A DNA stretch of 64,000 nt from Sialis fuliginosa (taxonomy: Eukaryota; Arthropoda; Insecta; Megaloptera; Sialidae). Of the stretch, positions 35,381 to 47,150 are shown one piece after another. The position numbers were made by a program, and so were the translations under genes. The stretch spans positions 4,712,001 through 4,776,000 of the forward strand of contig OY540810.1 in assembly GCA_961205875.1 (NCBI GenBank), in the 5' to 3' direction. Below the pieces are notes generated by a model. That model did not search any database. It was given only the letters and a program-made list of their open reading frames with translations, and was not told the DNA's origin. Position 1 is the first letter of the stretch, and every line of letters starts with the position of its first letter.

Positions 35381-35485
35381 TGGGGTAAATGCAAACCCTC
35401 ATCGCCAATATTTTATATTCTACATCTTACTAGTTTTTACTACATAGCTTTATAAAATCATTTTTTGCTGGGGTGGATTGCCCTT
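35381..35485 (+). repeat. GTGGGGTAAATGCAAACC repeat scrap
   Basis: AGTGGGGTAAATGCAAACCC at 35379 and GCTGGGGTGGATTGCCCTTC at 35467 are loosely similar direct words about 90 bp apart. They recall the GGGGTAAA-type TIR of the element at 57045. Weak. Confidence 0.25.
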
Positions 35486-37116
35486 CTATTAACATTTATT
35501 TTTATTCCGCAATATTTTAACCATAAATTAAAGTAAAGTGGTAGCATATTTAAATTTACCTCAACAATTTGGGGCTAATGTAATGATAATAACTAGTATC
35601 GCCTGTGGTCGAAATTTGACCAATATTTTACCTGCCTTGACGGCAATATGCACAAATGATTTTTTATTTGTTTACATCTATGGTATAGTATCTAACCTAA
35701 CCATTCCCCTCCTTTCACGTATTAATATATAGATTTGTGTAATTGTCTCTCAAATCTCCGAAGCTTTACTGTAACTTTCACTATCTCACTTTAGGTTATT
35801 ATTTTTCTAGTCTATTTGTCCTTTAAACCTTACAATTAGTGATGGTACTCTGTCTCCGTTTTCTAACGCTTATTACGTTATTCACTATACTGTTTTTCAC
35901 TTATACATATGTCGTTCTGTCTATCTCAATTTTAATAGGCGAACCCAACTCACTGTCTCTTTTCCACAGTACATATATATATATACATACTTACTATACA
36001 CTATGTCTTTAATATACACTATGGCGTGACTCTAGTGTTGCACTCGCACGCGTTGTCTGCCTATAAGCCGCACTTTTTTACTGTTACTGATGATTTGTAT
36101 AACAGTTCACGCCAATTGTACCTCTTGCATATTTAATTATTAATATTATTTTTCCTGTCCTAACTATTTTGTATATATATATATGGCACAGAACCTTTCG
36201 GATGATGTAAGTTTCATTCACCTCCTTTTATAATAAATACTAAAAAACGTAAGACAATTTTCGATGTTCCCGTATTAATAAATACATAATTATTATTATT
36301 ATTATTATAGTTTGACTAATAACGATATACAAAACGTCACATACATCAAAAGTTTAATAAATACAGTGCAGTACTATTTACTAGTGAATTATATGCAAGA
36401 GCCTTAGATGAAATTGAAATAAAATTCACAATTTCAAATCAACTTTGATTTTTATTTTATTAAAATCAGATAAGATTTTTCTGAAGTTAGCAGATAGTAA
36501 AGAAAAGTATTAAAATCTTTCATGAAATGACAAACTGATAACGATTACAAAGGAAAAAAATAATAGACTGTTATTACCTTTACTCCGGTATTGAATTTAC
36601 CTCCACTTCACAGTAAATAAATTGTACATATTTATTTACAAAAAATCTTATAAATTTCGCTATGACAACCACTATAAAAGCGTGACGACAAAACATGTCG
36701 ATGCTAATATAATACAAAGATGTCCATTCTTTATGGTAATTTTTGTTTGCGGTGAGATTTCTTTTCGCGCTCAGCGTGTCTGCTTCAAAATAACACAAAA
36801 TGCATAAAGAAGTATTTTATGGCGTGTGAAATTCAAATAACTCTTTGATTCCCACTATTTATTGTGTTCGATTCATACCGATTTGCATCGAGAATGTATT
36901 TTCACAGAAACCTGCAATATGATAATGAAATTGCATACATGCATTGTGGGTTATTCGTATTCCATCTCAGAAATGTTTTATGTGGAAAATATATATGTTT
37001 TAGTTCTATAATATAATGTTTAATATTTGAGATGTATACATGTGAATATTCAATAAAAAGTGTATGTTATCAACAATATTAGTGTATAGTTGGATCTATG
37101 AAATTTTTAAATACAC
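35486..37116. other. AT-rich DNA with microsatellites
   Basis: (AT)n lies at 35972-35985 and 36172-36184, and (ATT)n of about seven units at 36288-36308. Frames at 35538-35732 and the overlapping pair near 36580-36807 have no domain. Confidence 0.5.
36288..36308 (+). repeat. (ATT)n microsatellite
   Basis: About seven perfect ATT units. Confidence 0.9.
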
Positions 37117-37146
37117 GTAGGGTCGAGCGGGGTAAATATGAAACAC
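37117..37146 (+). mobile_element. Solo end of GGGGTAAA-TIR element
   Basis: GTAGGGTCGAGCGGGGTAAA followed by TATGAAACA matches the left end of the element at 57045-57556 at nearly every position. The rest of the element is not recognisable downstream. Confidence 0.55.
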
Positions 37147-38715
37147 CAAAAAAAACATGAGGGTTGGTAATGTACATACTATAAACATTTACAGTGTTTT
37201 ATGTATTTTTACATTTACATTTTCTCTGAAATTATTACAATATTCATTTATAAAAATATACCTAAAAGTTTATATTTTTACTACATACCAATGGGCCTAC
37301 CGTAGCAGAGTATAGACAAACAGGGTGGCTGTTCGCTAGGGATTTGAAATTCATATTTAGTAGTGTTTAGATTATTATTATTTGTCTTGTAAATGATTTT
37401 AGTATTTAAAAAAAAAACTTAATTTAGTTTTCGTATTCCTCTTAAGGTATTTCTCGGGGAAAAACAAGGTTCGCTATAGGTTAGAATTTTAATATAGTTT
37501 TCTAATATAAAAATATAACATTTAGATGATCAAATATCTCATAAAGTTTGTATGTAGTTAATTATTTAATTTTAAATGTATTTGTAATTAAAAAAAATAA
37601 ATGAAATTAACATTTAATTTTTTAGTACAGTATTAACAATGTAAATTTAATATAAAAATTTCATTTTAAAATATAAAATACAATACTGATAGTAATTTTT
37701 ATGACATGACATTATAAATCATAATTCACTATCCAATAAAATATGTTATACAAAAATAATATTATGTTTACAACATTTATTTTTATTAAAGACAAATTTT
37801 TAATGTCACGAATTGGATTTATTTCATGACCTTGTATTTTAACAAGATAAAATGTCATCTTATAGATTTCAAAATAAGTTTTTTTTCGTTCAGAATATTA
37901 ACAAGCACGCAATATTGTAGATATTGATTTTTTTAAATGAAAAAATATATGCACGTATATACAAACTTAATACTGTATTTCCATTAATACTACTATTAAC
38001 ACGTTTATTACCAAAAAAAAAATGTTATTTCTAATAATTTTATGGATAGGACATATTATACAAAAAATTAAGAGAATTGGAAATTACAGACTTCAGGATA
38101 CAAAAACATAAAGTGTTCCATTTAAAAAACACGGATTGTAAGCTAATACCACACCAAACCGTATGAATAAATCTGTTTAATAAACTTAAAAAATGATTTT
38201 TGAAATTATGGCCATTTTTTTTTAAGAATATATTTTATTTCACTAACCCCTCAACGTTTTTCAACAATATTGTACCATTGTATAGACCATCTAACCAGGA
38301 ATAAAATAAAGTACATAAAATGGTCTCATATTAATCTAATTTTCTATTTTCATTAAAATGTGTTTCTTAATTAGTTATTCTATAATATAAAATAGATAAG
38401 TGGTGATACTGAAAAAGAACATAAGTGTGCACAACCAGAGATATCAGAAGCTGTAAATTCAGTAATTTAAAATTTACTATATGCAAAGTCTAATCTGATA
38501 TATGAAAATTACACATAATTCCATGAATTGTACCAAGAAAAAAACTTTAAGGTATTATTTATAACTTATTTAATTTTATTAATAATTTTTTTTATTACAA
38601 TAATTAATATAGTGCTTAAATTTTACTAATTTGTTTAATGCTATAATACAATAGTAATTATAAAATTCATTAATCGTAAAAAAATGTAAAAATGTATATG
38701 TTACTATGAAAACAG
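37147..38715. other. AT-rich non-coding DNA
   Basis: CAGGGTGGCTGTTCGCTAGG at 37321-37340 could be a hAT-like end without partner. The remainder is A/T-rich with no feature. Confidence 0.45.
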
Positions 38716-38721
38716 TAAACA

Positions 38722-38774
38722 CTTTTGCGTGCACCGTGCGTAAAAGTAACTTTGTTGCACGGCGAGTGCAAAAG
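38722..38774. other. Two adjacent short hairpins
   Basis: CTTTTGCG...CGTAAAAG (38722-38746) and CTTTGTTGCAC...GTGCAAAAG (38750-38774) each fold into an imperfect stem of 8-10 bp. They share the words TGCAC/GTGC and AAAAG, and are separated by only a few bases. The local base composition (CG words) is unlike the flanks. It may be a tiny palindromic element or part of an RNA; no family is recognised. Confidence 0.4.
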
Positions 38775-39247
38775 TACTACTTTACACACTGAAATTTCAA
38801 TGAAAAAGCCTACTTTTTTACATGGTTGTAGAAAAAAACTGTTTTTTTTTTTTGGATTTTAATCGAAATTCAATATACAAATATGTATACTTGTTTCCCC
38901 TTCAATCAGTATCTATGTTTTTATGTAATTTATCAATATTGATATCTCGCCTAGAAGTGATTAATAATATTAAAACACGTGTTAAAATGATACTTCATTT
39001 TTTGTTTTCACAACATGTTTTCATTGTAATTGGATACCTTGTGTACTGAAAACGTCAATTATAAATGAAACGCTTATGACTAATCCCAATGCAAATGAAT
39101 TAAAATTAACAGACGGAAAAAATACAACTGAAAATTATGTGTACATTCATGCAAATTGAAATAAATCCAATTTGAAATGTAAACATTGATTGATTTAGTG
39201 CCCTTTACATCTGTAAATAACAAAACCACACACTATAATATCTAGAG
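38775..39247. other. AT-rich non-coding DNA
   Basis: The 75-codon frame at 38822-39049 has no domain. Nothing else is seen. Confidence 0.5.
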
Positions 39248-39330
39248 CAGTGCTTCTTAAACTTTTTGATGTCGCGGCTCCCCTGCAACTCAAATTGATA
39301 ACCCATGATCTCCTTAATTTTTTTTTTGGA
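39248..39330 (+). mobile_element. hAT-type end (CAGTGCTTCTTAAACTTTTT)
   Basis: CAGTGCTTCTTAAACTTTTT followed by GATGTCGCGGCTCCCCTGCA. It belongs with the CAGTGGTTCTTAAACTT ends at 31828 and 55220. A CAGTGGCGAGGCGTG word at 39479-39493 starts what looks like a second, different hAT-type end. Confidence 0.5.
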
Positions 39331-39631
39331 ACTCAAGTTGATTAAAAAAATTTCTTTGTTTAATGTTCACTCCTGTACAACTGTAATTTAAAAAAACAGT
39401 TGTAAAAATATAATCATTTTAACATTTCAACATTTTAACAAAATTTCATATAATCATAATTTAAGCAAGTATGTACATCAGTGGCGAGGCGTGAAATTTT
39501 TAATAAAGGAAGCATATTTTGCCAATCTTCCCCCTCCTATTAACAAAAAAAACTAGTTATGAAACACTTTAAGTTCAAGCTTTTACTTTTTTAAATAAAA
39601 TCTTATACATTTGTATAGTAACTAAATTATT

Positions 39632-40380
39632 CTACGTCTTATTCTCTTGTATTTTAGTCGATATTTGTAAGACGAGTTGAAGTTCACTGCAGGAAATATC
39701 ACTAAAATTTTTCGAATTTTTGATTTCGTTAAAAGTATGTTTATTGTATAGAAAATGATGTGAAAAGTTGTCTGTTTCAAACCGCAGGTCTGCATCTCAA
39801 ACCGTTCTCGAGATATAGCCTCTCAAAGTTTTAGTTTTTCAAATTTTTTGAGAAAAAAGGCCATAACTTTTGAACGCGTGGTCGGAATTGATTTTAGTTG
39901 ACGGATTTGAAATCAGCATGTCAAAATCTATATAATGACATGTATAATACTTTAAAATCCGACAAAAAAATTTTGGTCAAAAATTGACATTTTTTTAAGG
40001 TATACCCCTTTGAATTTTTTCGATTTTTCGCGAAATTTTTTTTTCCGAGTTTTAAGGTATTATAGATGTCATAATATAGATTTTGACACGCTGATTCCAA
40101 ATCCGTCAACTAAAATCAATTCCGACCACGCATTCAAAAGTTAGGGCCATTTTTTTTTCTTCAAAATTTTGAAAAAACTAAAACTTTGAGAGGTTATATC
40201 TCGAGAACGGTTTGATATACAGACCTGCGGTTTGAAAATTTAAACTTTTCACGTCATTTTCTATACAATAAACATACTTTTAACAAAATCAAAAATTTGA
40301 AATTTTTTAGTGAAATTTCCTGCAGTGAACTTCAACTCATCATACAAATATCGACTAAAAAACAAGAAAATAAGACGTAG
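39632..40380. mobile_element. Foldback element, about 340-bp arms, short spacer
   Basis: The left arm starts CTACGTCTTATTCTCTTGTA and the right arm ends AAGAAAATAAGACGTAG. The pairing runs through GAAGTTCACTGCAGGAAAT, CCGTTCTCGAGATATA and GTCGGAATTGATTTTAGTTG to within about 35 bp of the centre on each side (spacer about 39971-40036). Identity by eye is near 90 percent. The 62-codon frame at 39921-40109 only spans the spacer. No clear target duplication. Confidence 0.85.
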
Positions 40381-40499
40381 AGGTATTATAGTTTTATAAT
40401 TGAGCATGTAAATTAATATTAAATGCTATTGTTGATTTTTGGTAATATATATACTAATTAGCATACCTTATTATTACACTCAAATCTATTAAAAATATA

Positions 40500-40725
40500 A
40501 GGTACTGGCACCAGTTATGGCCGCTATAAGAGCAAGGTTTACTTGTGATTGACGGGCTTCTTTTTTGCAATTCTCATAAACTCATGTTACTAATAAAACA
40601 AGTAACTCTTTATTAAATCAATTTAATTACCAAAGTGAGCAAATATAGTCTATTTCTTAAATAATAAATTTTTATTGTGTTCGTGTTTTTTTCTCCAGTA
40701 ATGGATAAAGTAAAACCTGTAATGA
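40500..40725 (+). mobile_element. MITE family A, copy 6 (left half)
   Basis: Begins AGGTACTGGCACCAGTTATG after ATATA. It keeps GATTGACGGGCTTC, the CTCATGTTACTAATAAAACA block and CCAGTAATGGATAAAG, and has a small deletion after GTTTACT. It breaks at CCTGTAATGA. Overlapping 64-codon frames on both strands are shadows. Confidence 0.8.
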
Positions 40726-42279
40726 TTATCTTTAGGTCCCGGTATACAATATCTCATGTTAAAATATTTCGTTGGTACGTTTTTCTCGTTAGTACATGTT
40801 TCTCCCAGTCCCTTCAAAAACGTACGAGGTTGTACTGTATTCAAACTAAAATATATTTACTTAAAAATTAATATTTTTAACGAAGTTATTATGTTAATGC
40901 GGTAAGTTAAAGCCATTTGTCAAAATAGATTAGCTGTAGTAAATCTTTCTGTATTACCTGCACTTTAATCAATGTGCATTTTTATATCTTTTTTATCTTT
41001 ACTGATATATAATATAACCTATAATCTCTTAAATTTAATTCAGTTTACTGATATGTAAAAATCCCAAGAAAAGTATGGCCGTCTCGGCACCTGAAGATGA
41101 TATTCAATTACAAATTCCTTTGGTATGTATGTTTAGGATAAGAGTTGGCAAATTCTGCGCATATACAGACGTTTGAAGATTCGATAAATGTGATTTTCAT
41201 TCCATCTTAATTTATATTCTATTTAAATGTCAAAGAATAAGTTATTTTAGGATTTTAATACCATACTATGAATAGTTTAAAATAATAAAAGAATGTCGAG
41301 AGTTAACTAAAATTCAAATAAAGCTCATACGTGTTTTATAACGATAAAAAAACTTCATTTAATATTGCAGAAACGTATATATATATGAAAAGTTTTTTCA
41401 GCCTGTTATTCGTAGATATGAATATAAAATGTTATTTCTACTGTAGAATACGTAATTGGGTAAGAAAAATACTCTTATACACCTGATGTTATTCAAAATT
41501 TCTACATCTCTTTAAATAGAAGATCTTTTGAATTTCACATTGAAAAAGATTACTTTTATTAAACTAATTTTAGATCTATACTATACTATACTATTAACAA
41601 CTTCAGTTTTTTTAATGAATCGTTATAACTTTAACTTATCAGTAGTTTTCTGAATGCTGTTCAGATATATTGACTTTCTATTTAAGGAATGGTAATTTCT
41701 GAAATTAGTTCATGTATAAAATATACCTTAGGCAACAAAAGTAAAAAAATGTTGCTGAAAAATAATCCAACAAAATAACTATGTTCAATATTACCAACGA
41801 GCGTATAAAAAACCTTTTCATTATGTGATGTTGATGTAACCAAACCAATAATAATATTGAATAATTACGTCAGGCACGTATTAAATAATTTTTTTTAATA
41901 AAAGAGTGTAAAATTGATAAGGATAGGTAATAGGTAATATATAATTAATTAATGTAATTAAATCGTAATTACTATTGCCTTGATGACATGTGGTGTCTAC
42001 ATTTTAGGGGAGAATATTCTACTTTTTTATTCTAAAATAAAATATGCAAAAACATAAATACAAAGAATAATTGTAACGTAACACTTAAAATAAATGGAAG
42101 AAAACAAAAGAAACAGAAGTAGGTAGGTAGAACAATTAAATAAAACTTCAGAATTAAATAATTTCAAATTGAGTCCTCCAATTTTAATTCAGACCTATCC
42201 AATCCCGTCAACAAAAACTTTTCCAAGACAAATATATATACATACATACAGTTACATGTAAAATAAGTTGCTACCTAAC
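40726..42279. other. AT-rich non-coding DNA
   Basis: No repeat family or gene is recognised in about 1.5 kb. Confidence 0.5.
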
Positions 42280-42375
42280 CGCGGAGTTATGCTGAGTGTG
42301 AAACAGCGTTGTTTACGCATACGTAACGAGAGTTACCGCATTTGGCGCGAACGTTTGCGGTGGGTATGAATAAAC
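42280..42375. promoter_or_regulatory. GC-richer island with E2F-type word
   Basis: ACCGCGGAGTTATGCTG, GTTGTTTACGCATACGTAAC and TTTGGCGCGAACGTTTGCGG stand out from the flanks. TTTGGCGCGAA (42341-42351) fits the E2F consensus TTTSGCGC. No frame or repeat match. Possibly a conserved regulatory element. Confidence 0.3.
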
Positions 42376-43068
42376 TATACAAAGAACCCTTCCCCCGGTT
42401 TAATATTTCTCAAGATGGGTAAAGTTTTAGAGTTGCTTAATAAAACAAATATATTCATGCTTGTGTGCAGTAGGAATAGGTATGTTTTCAAATTAGTATT
42501 ACAAGAAGTTTGAATATGGATGTGTTCTACTACATTAGTAATACCTATAGCAATACATGTAAACATTATTTAGTATATGTTCCGATTAGAGACCTAAACC
42601 TGAATTTATTAATAATTAAATTATATATACTATACTAGTAACGTCGATTTATCTGAAAAAAGGCTGTTTCGTGAAATCTCTTAGTAGTGAAATTTTTTTG
42701 ACTAAATCGCTTGATTTTGGGTTCAAGAATATGTGTGTAAGTTTTCCGGATTCTCAGTGGTAAAAAATGCCTTTGCTTGTAACAAATTAACGTTTTTTGA
42801 CAATAGTTCGGCTAGTATTTTGAATAATTTTTTTTTTAAAATATGAGATGATGCGTTATGAAAATACAAATAAAATGACACTGGGTAGAGGTCAAAAGGT
42901 CATTCCGTTCACCCGTAAAAAATGACAACCGTAGAAAACACGATATTTTTAAAGTTACTTGGGTTTGAACATCATTATTTTTTAAGGTTTCCGTTCGTGT
43001 TCGAACTTTTATTAGTATACGAATTCAAAATCACATTTTGTTTGAAAAACAAATTACTATAATAAATA
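42376..43068. other. AT-rich DNA
   Basis: Around 42640-42920 the texture (TTTCGTGAAATCTCTTAGTAG, GGTAGAGGTCAAAAGGTC) suggests a worn dispersed repeat, but no second copy is in the window. Confidence 0.4.
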
Positions 43069-43070
43069 TA

Positions 43071-43110
43071 AACCCCTTAAGGGCGAAAGCCACTGTGACG
43101 GGTCAAAAAA
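43071..43110 (+). mobile_element. TGTGACGGG-type end, solo
   Basis: AACCCCTTAAGGGCGAAAGC then CACTGTGACGGGTC matches the left end at 26836-26865. It begins with TTAA within CCCCTTAAGGG. Confidence 0.45.
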
Positions 43111-44149
43111 TTGTCAATGTTTGGAAATTTTTTTATGAACCTCGATGTGACGACAAAAAAATATTTTTCTCCATAGCCCCATCGAAATTTTAGGATGGGG
43201 GAACAAAATAAATAAATATTTTATCAATATCTATATAAATGTATAGCTGTTGTTGTGCGTAGCCGTTTTTTATAATTTTATTTTTTTACAAATCAAAAGA
43301 TTTGGATTCAGATTCATAAAAATTCATGATACTAATGCTTTTAATAAGAAAAATCGCCTCTTCTGATTTTTTTAAGAGTTATGCCAAAAACCTATAATAT
43401 AAAAATAATAATGTTAAAAATAATTTTACAATAAAGATAACTGATAGAAAATTAATCAATAGTGACAAATAGAAGATTAGAAAAGGAAGAATGAAGAATA
43501 CGATTCAAAAAACCTATATAAATAAAGACATTATTTTTCAGTAACCATTAAAAAAATATACTACATGCATATCTATTAAAATTGTACGAATAACTTTAAA
43601 CTCTAAAAGTGTAAATACAATTAAATTTGTATAAACGACTAACACAATACATTTGGAATAATAACTCATTAAAAATTATCGTCGTTATCATTTATTAACC
43701 ATAACTCATGTGCACTGATATATACATGTGTGCTGTTTGAAAATGTATTACTTTCGGTGTTTTTTTTCTGCAGCATTTCACATATGTACATACGATTCTG
43801 TTTAATATGCTGAAATGAACGCAGAACGACATTGTCAAAAAATGTTAACATAGTAATCACCCACGCGAGATTCAAACAGCGTAAAACAAGCGATAAAACA
43901 TTGACACCACAGTACAGTGGCGTAACTACTATAGTTTAATGGCTACATAATATGGTTAAAAGAAATGTTTTATTTTATTTGCCATTTTACTTGAACGTAT
44001 AATATTTCCTAATACAAGAGTTTAGTAAATAATATAAAGTACAGTAGACCGGTTTTTACTCAAATTCGCTTATCGCAAACTTTGTAGGCTCCTCCCATTT
44101 GATTATTATAATATTTAAATCATTCCTTTACTACAAAAGTTGTGGTGAC
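43111..44149. other. AT-rich non-coding DNA
   Basis: A CAGTGGCGTAACTACTATAG word at 43917-43936 is a possible transposon start. The 68-codon frame at 43669-43875 is unsupported. Confidence 0.45.
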
Positions 44150-44490
44150 CGATATTATAGATAATTGAATGTTCTACAAAAACGTATCATGGGTAATTCG
44201 TGAGATATCTTAAATAATAACTGTTTTAAGATGTTACCCCTCTCTCTCTTATACACGATTTTAATGCTTTATAAATAGGACCATCCTTAAGCTAGACCCA
44301 ACCCACCAATCAAATTTCATCAATATAGATTCAATGGTTCATGAATTATGCGTGTGACAAGGATTCATGGGACAGACAGACAGACACGGAACGAAAAAAG
44401 GTCAAGTAAAAATTTTTAATTCGAAATTCTTTATTTAAAACGATCACAAAGCTTCTCGTATCTTTGATATAGTGAGAAAGCAAAATTATT
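44150..44490 (+). repeat. Dispersed repeat family B, copy 3
   Basis: Collinear with the reverse complement of 9290-9640: GAATGTTCTACAAAAACGT, GTGAGATATCTTAAATAATA, a CCCCTCTCTCTC tract, GACCATCCTTAAGCTAGACC, TGTGACAAGGATTCATGG, GACAGACAGACAGACAC and ACGATCACAAAGCTTCTCGT. It is the longest forward-oriented copy here. No TIR seen. Confidence 0.65.
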
Positions 44491-46134
44491 TAATTTACCC
44501 TTATATAACTTTTTTTTGACCCACCACTGAATATAAATGTAATAAAGTGGGTGGAATAAATCATTCTATCATTCTTCAACTGTTTAAACATTGGCGGCGT
44601 ACAGTGGTTTCCAGAAGGGTGGGTCGAGAGGGAGGGGAAGATACGTATTCAAACACATATCCACTGAAATAGCCTCCACAGATTCACTAGATTACACTTA
44701 CATGAAGTTAACCCTCCATATCCGAATTTGAAAAGTTTTCAAATAGATAAAAAAAAGTCCGAGGTTATGTGATTTGGCTTTACATATTTTTTTTATCTAT
44801 ACAGTTTTGATTTTTGTGGGAATAATATATAGCCCTATTCTATTCAAATATTAAAAATGTAGGTATATTTCACAATATTTAGTTATATTTCGTAATAAAG
44901 ATTCAATAAAAAAAAACTAGTTAATATTTATCAAATGAAGTTTTAAAATTTATTAGAGCGAAGAGAAAACGCGAAATAAAACTGTACATTAAAGTAAATA
45001 CAACTTGAACTTTAAACATAAAATCATTACAGCTCTGTTAATATAATTAATTCAATTATCAGTTAATTATAATCATGTTATTAGATGTTTGAATAAATAC
45101 ATATATGATTTAAATTAAATTGCATAAACGTAATAGCAAATATAATTAACTTAATGAAGTATTGATATTGAAGCATAGAGTATAGAAAAGATTACAAAAT
45201 AGATTGAAAAATGTTTTTTTATAAACCAAACATATTGAAATGTTTGTAACTGTTCTACACAAAGCTATAACAATTTATTAAATATGAAAAATGAAAATAT
45301 TTTGTTCTTCTAGATTTTATAAAAATTTTATCTGTCTGTCTGTCGTTTATTCTGATTTTACATAAAAACTATTGAACTGGTTCAGATGAGACTTTCTTTG
45401 TATTAGTTTAAGTTATATAATGATTGAATTAGAAGAGACTCGTATTAAGGAAAATTTTAAATTATTAATTTACAATATATTTACAATATAAAAATTATGT
45501 CAGATACGTCTTAAGGAAAATAAAACGGTATTTTTTACAATAAATGTACAAAAATGAAAAAAATAATAAATGTCAGTTATGTTTGTGTAATTAAGTAATA
45601 ATAACGACCGCCATAGTAAAGATGTGGCACTATTAACGTTTTTAGAGCAATCAGTCGAGCGGGAATATACTCATTAAGTAATACACACGAGGATAGCCAG
45701 ATTAAATATTTCGATTCAATTTTACGGAAGAATAATGGGTACGTTTCAATTTTCTACTGTTTACATTCTTTTCTAATCCAACACAGTCCCCAAATATCTG
45801 AATTAATTTCTTAATTGCAAGTAAACAAAGATACAAGTACAATGACTCGAAAATGGATGAAAAGAGACCGGGCACAAAGCAGACAAAGAATAACTTCACA
45901 CTAGAAGATTTCGTACAATGCAACTGCAAACATCAGACAGAAGGAGTGAGATATCGCTATTTCTACAGAGTGCTGAGTTATATAATTAAGAGAAATTTCT
46001 ACCAATATTTAAGGCAGAAAATGAGTCTAAAAATCAACATTATAACTCCATTTTGGGTCTTATGTTTAATTAACTCCTATCCATTCTTTTTTTACAGTTT
46101 GTAGAATGACAAAAATACAATATATATAAGAACT
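44491..46134. other. AT-rich non-coding DNA
   Basis: Opposed frames at 45702-45929 (minus) and 45853-46104 (plus) overlap a slightly GC-richer patch (45850-45950). Neither shows a domain, and nothing supports a gene. Confidence 0.45.
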
Positions 46135-46385
46135 TCCCATGTAGAAAATTACAAAACCTGAGCCAACCGTGGCCGTTGGCCCACGCTTGATATGATAACT
46201 TCGTTCAAGACTCGGCCAAGGCTTGTTGTACTAAGGTTTGCCCAGAGTTGACCCAATCTTGGATAAAAGATAGGTAACCGAAGTTCGGTATCTGAAGATT
46301 GGCCTAGATTGAGATCAATATCGAAAAAGCAACACTGGCAATCCATTATTGAGCCCATCGTCAAGGCTAACATTTCTGACAAATA
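46135..46385 (-). repeat. TTGGCC-rich dispersed repeat, copy 2
   Basis: AAATTACAAAACCTGAGCCA, GTTGGCCCACGC, GCCCAGAGTTGACCCAATCT and AACCGAAGTTCGGTATCTGA match 22573-22760 in order, and it is longer here. The minus-strand frame of 82 codons is a by-product. Confidence 0.6.
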
Positions 46386-46689
46386 AAAACCAAACAAAAT
46401 TTACGTAATTCACAAAAAACCTACGAGTGCCTTCTATACAAAATAAATACAAAAATAGTATTAATAAAAATCATTACAAATTCAATTTATTACAATCTTA
46501 AATGATTAATATAAAAGCATTTCATTTGAATTGACATAACACAAAATGTAAATGACAGCAGATTCACAAAAAGCATTAACATTTGTGTATATTTTTGTGA
46601 CATTACTTTTATTGCTGCATTCATTGTTATAAAATAGCACAAAAGTGTAAAAATATGTTTTCTGATGCTAACTTATATAATATTTTTAA

Positions 46690-47036
46690 CCGACTTCAAA
46701 AAAGGAGGAAGTTCTCAAATCGTCTGTACATATATAGGTACCTATTTTATACAAACATTCACCGATTTGGACGATTTTTTGTTTGTTTGAATGTGTATAC
46801 TCCCGACATAGGTAACTCTCAAAATCTGACCACAGAAAAAGAAAGGGGTTTTCAATTTTTCTGTATATATTTTTTATGTATCTTCGGACATAACTTCGAC
46901 AAATATGCACATATTCGGTGAAACTTTTTTGTTTGAAAGAGTATACTCCCGAGGTGGTCCCTTATAAAACTGACTTAAAAAAAACTAAAAACACGAAAAA
47001 GTATACCTAATAATTAAATTTAAGTTTTTGAAGTCG
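46690..47036 (+). mobile_element. ACCGACTTCAAAAA inverted-end repeat
   Basis: Starts ACCGACTTCAAAAAAGGAGG and ends TTTTTGAAGTCGGT, a 14-bp perfect inverted pair. The interior has TATACTCCCGA twice (about 140 bp apart) and CACCGATTTGGACGAT. This start sequence is a well-known dispersed repeat of insect genomes. Overlapping 74- and 88-codon frames are shadows. Confidence 0.7.
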
Positions 47037-47078
47037 GTGTCAATGCTATTATGAAATATTTTAATAAAGAAAAAAGAA

Positions 47079-47150
47079 AGTCGACTTCAAAAACTGTTAA
47101 ATTTAATTATTAGATATACTTTTTAAAGTTTTTAGGGGTTTTATAAAGTT
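47079..47150 (-). mobile_element. Second, inverted partial copy of the same repeat
   Basis: GTCGACTTCAAAAACTGTTA through TTATTAGATATACTTTTTAA to GGGGTTTTATAAAG is the reverse complement of 46965-47036. The two tails thus face each other 42 bp apart and could pair as a hairpin. Confidence 0.7.

Noticed and set aside
45702-46104. Opposed frames (75 codons minus, 83 codons plus) as exons
   Set aside because: No domain, no consistent splice borders and composition that follows the AT-rich background.
46149-46397. 82-codon minus-strand frame similar to one at 22518-22763
   Set aside because: Similarity is due to the TTGGCC-rich dispersed repeat; no protein-level conservation beyond that.
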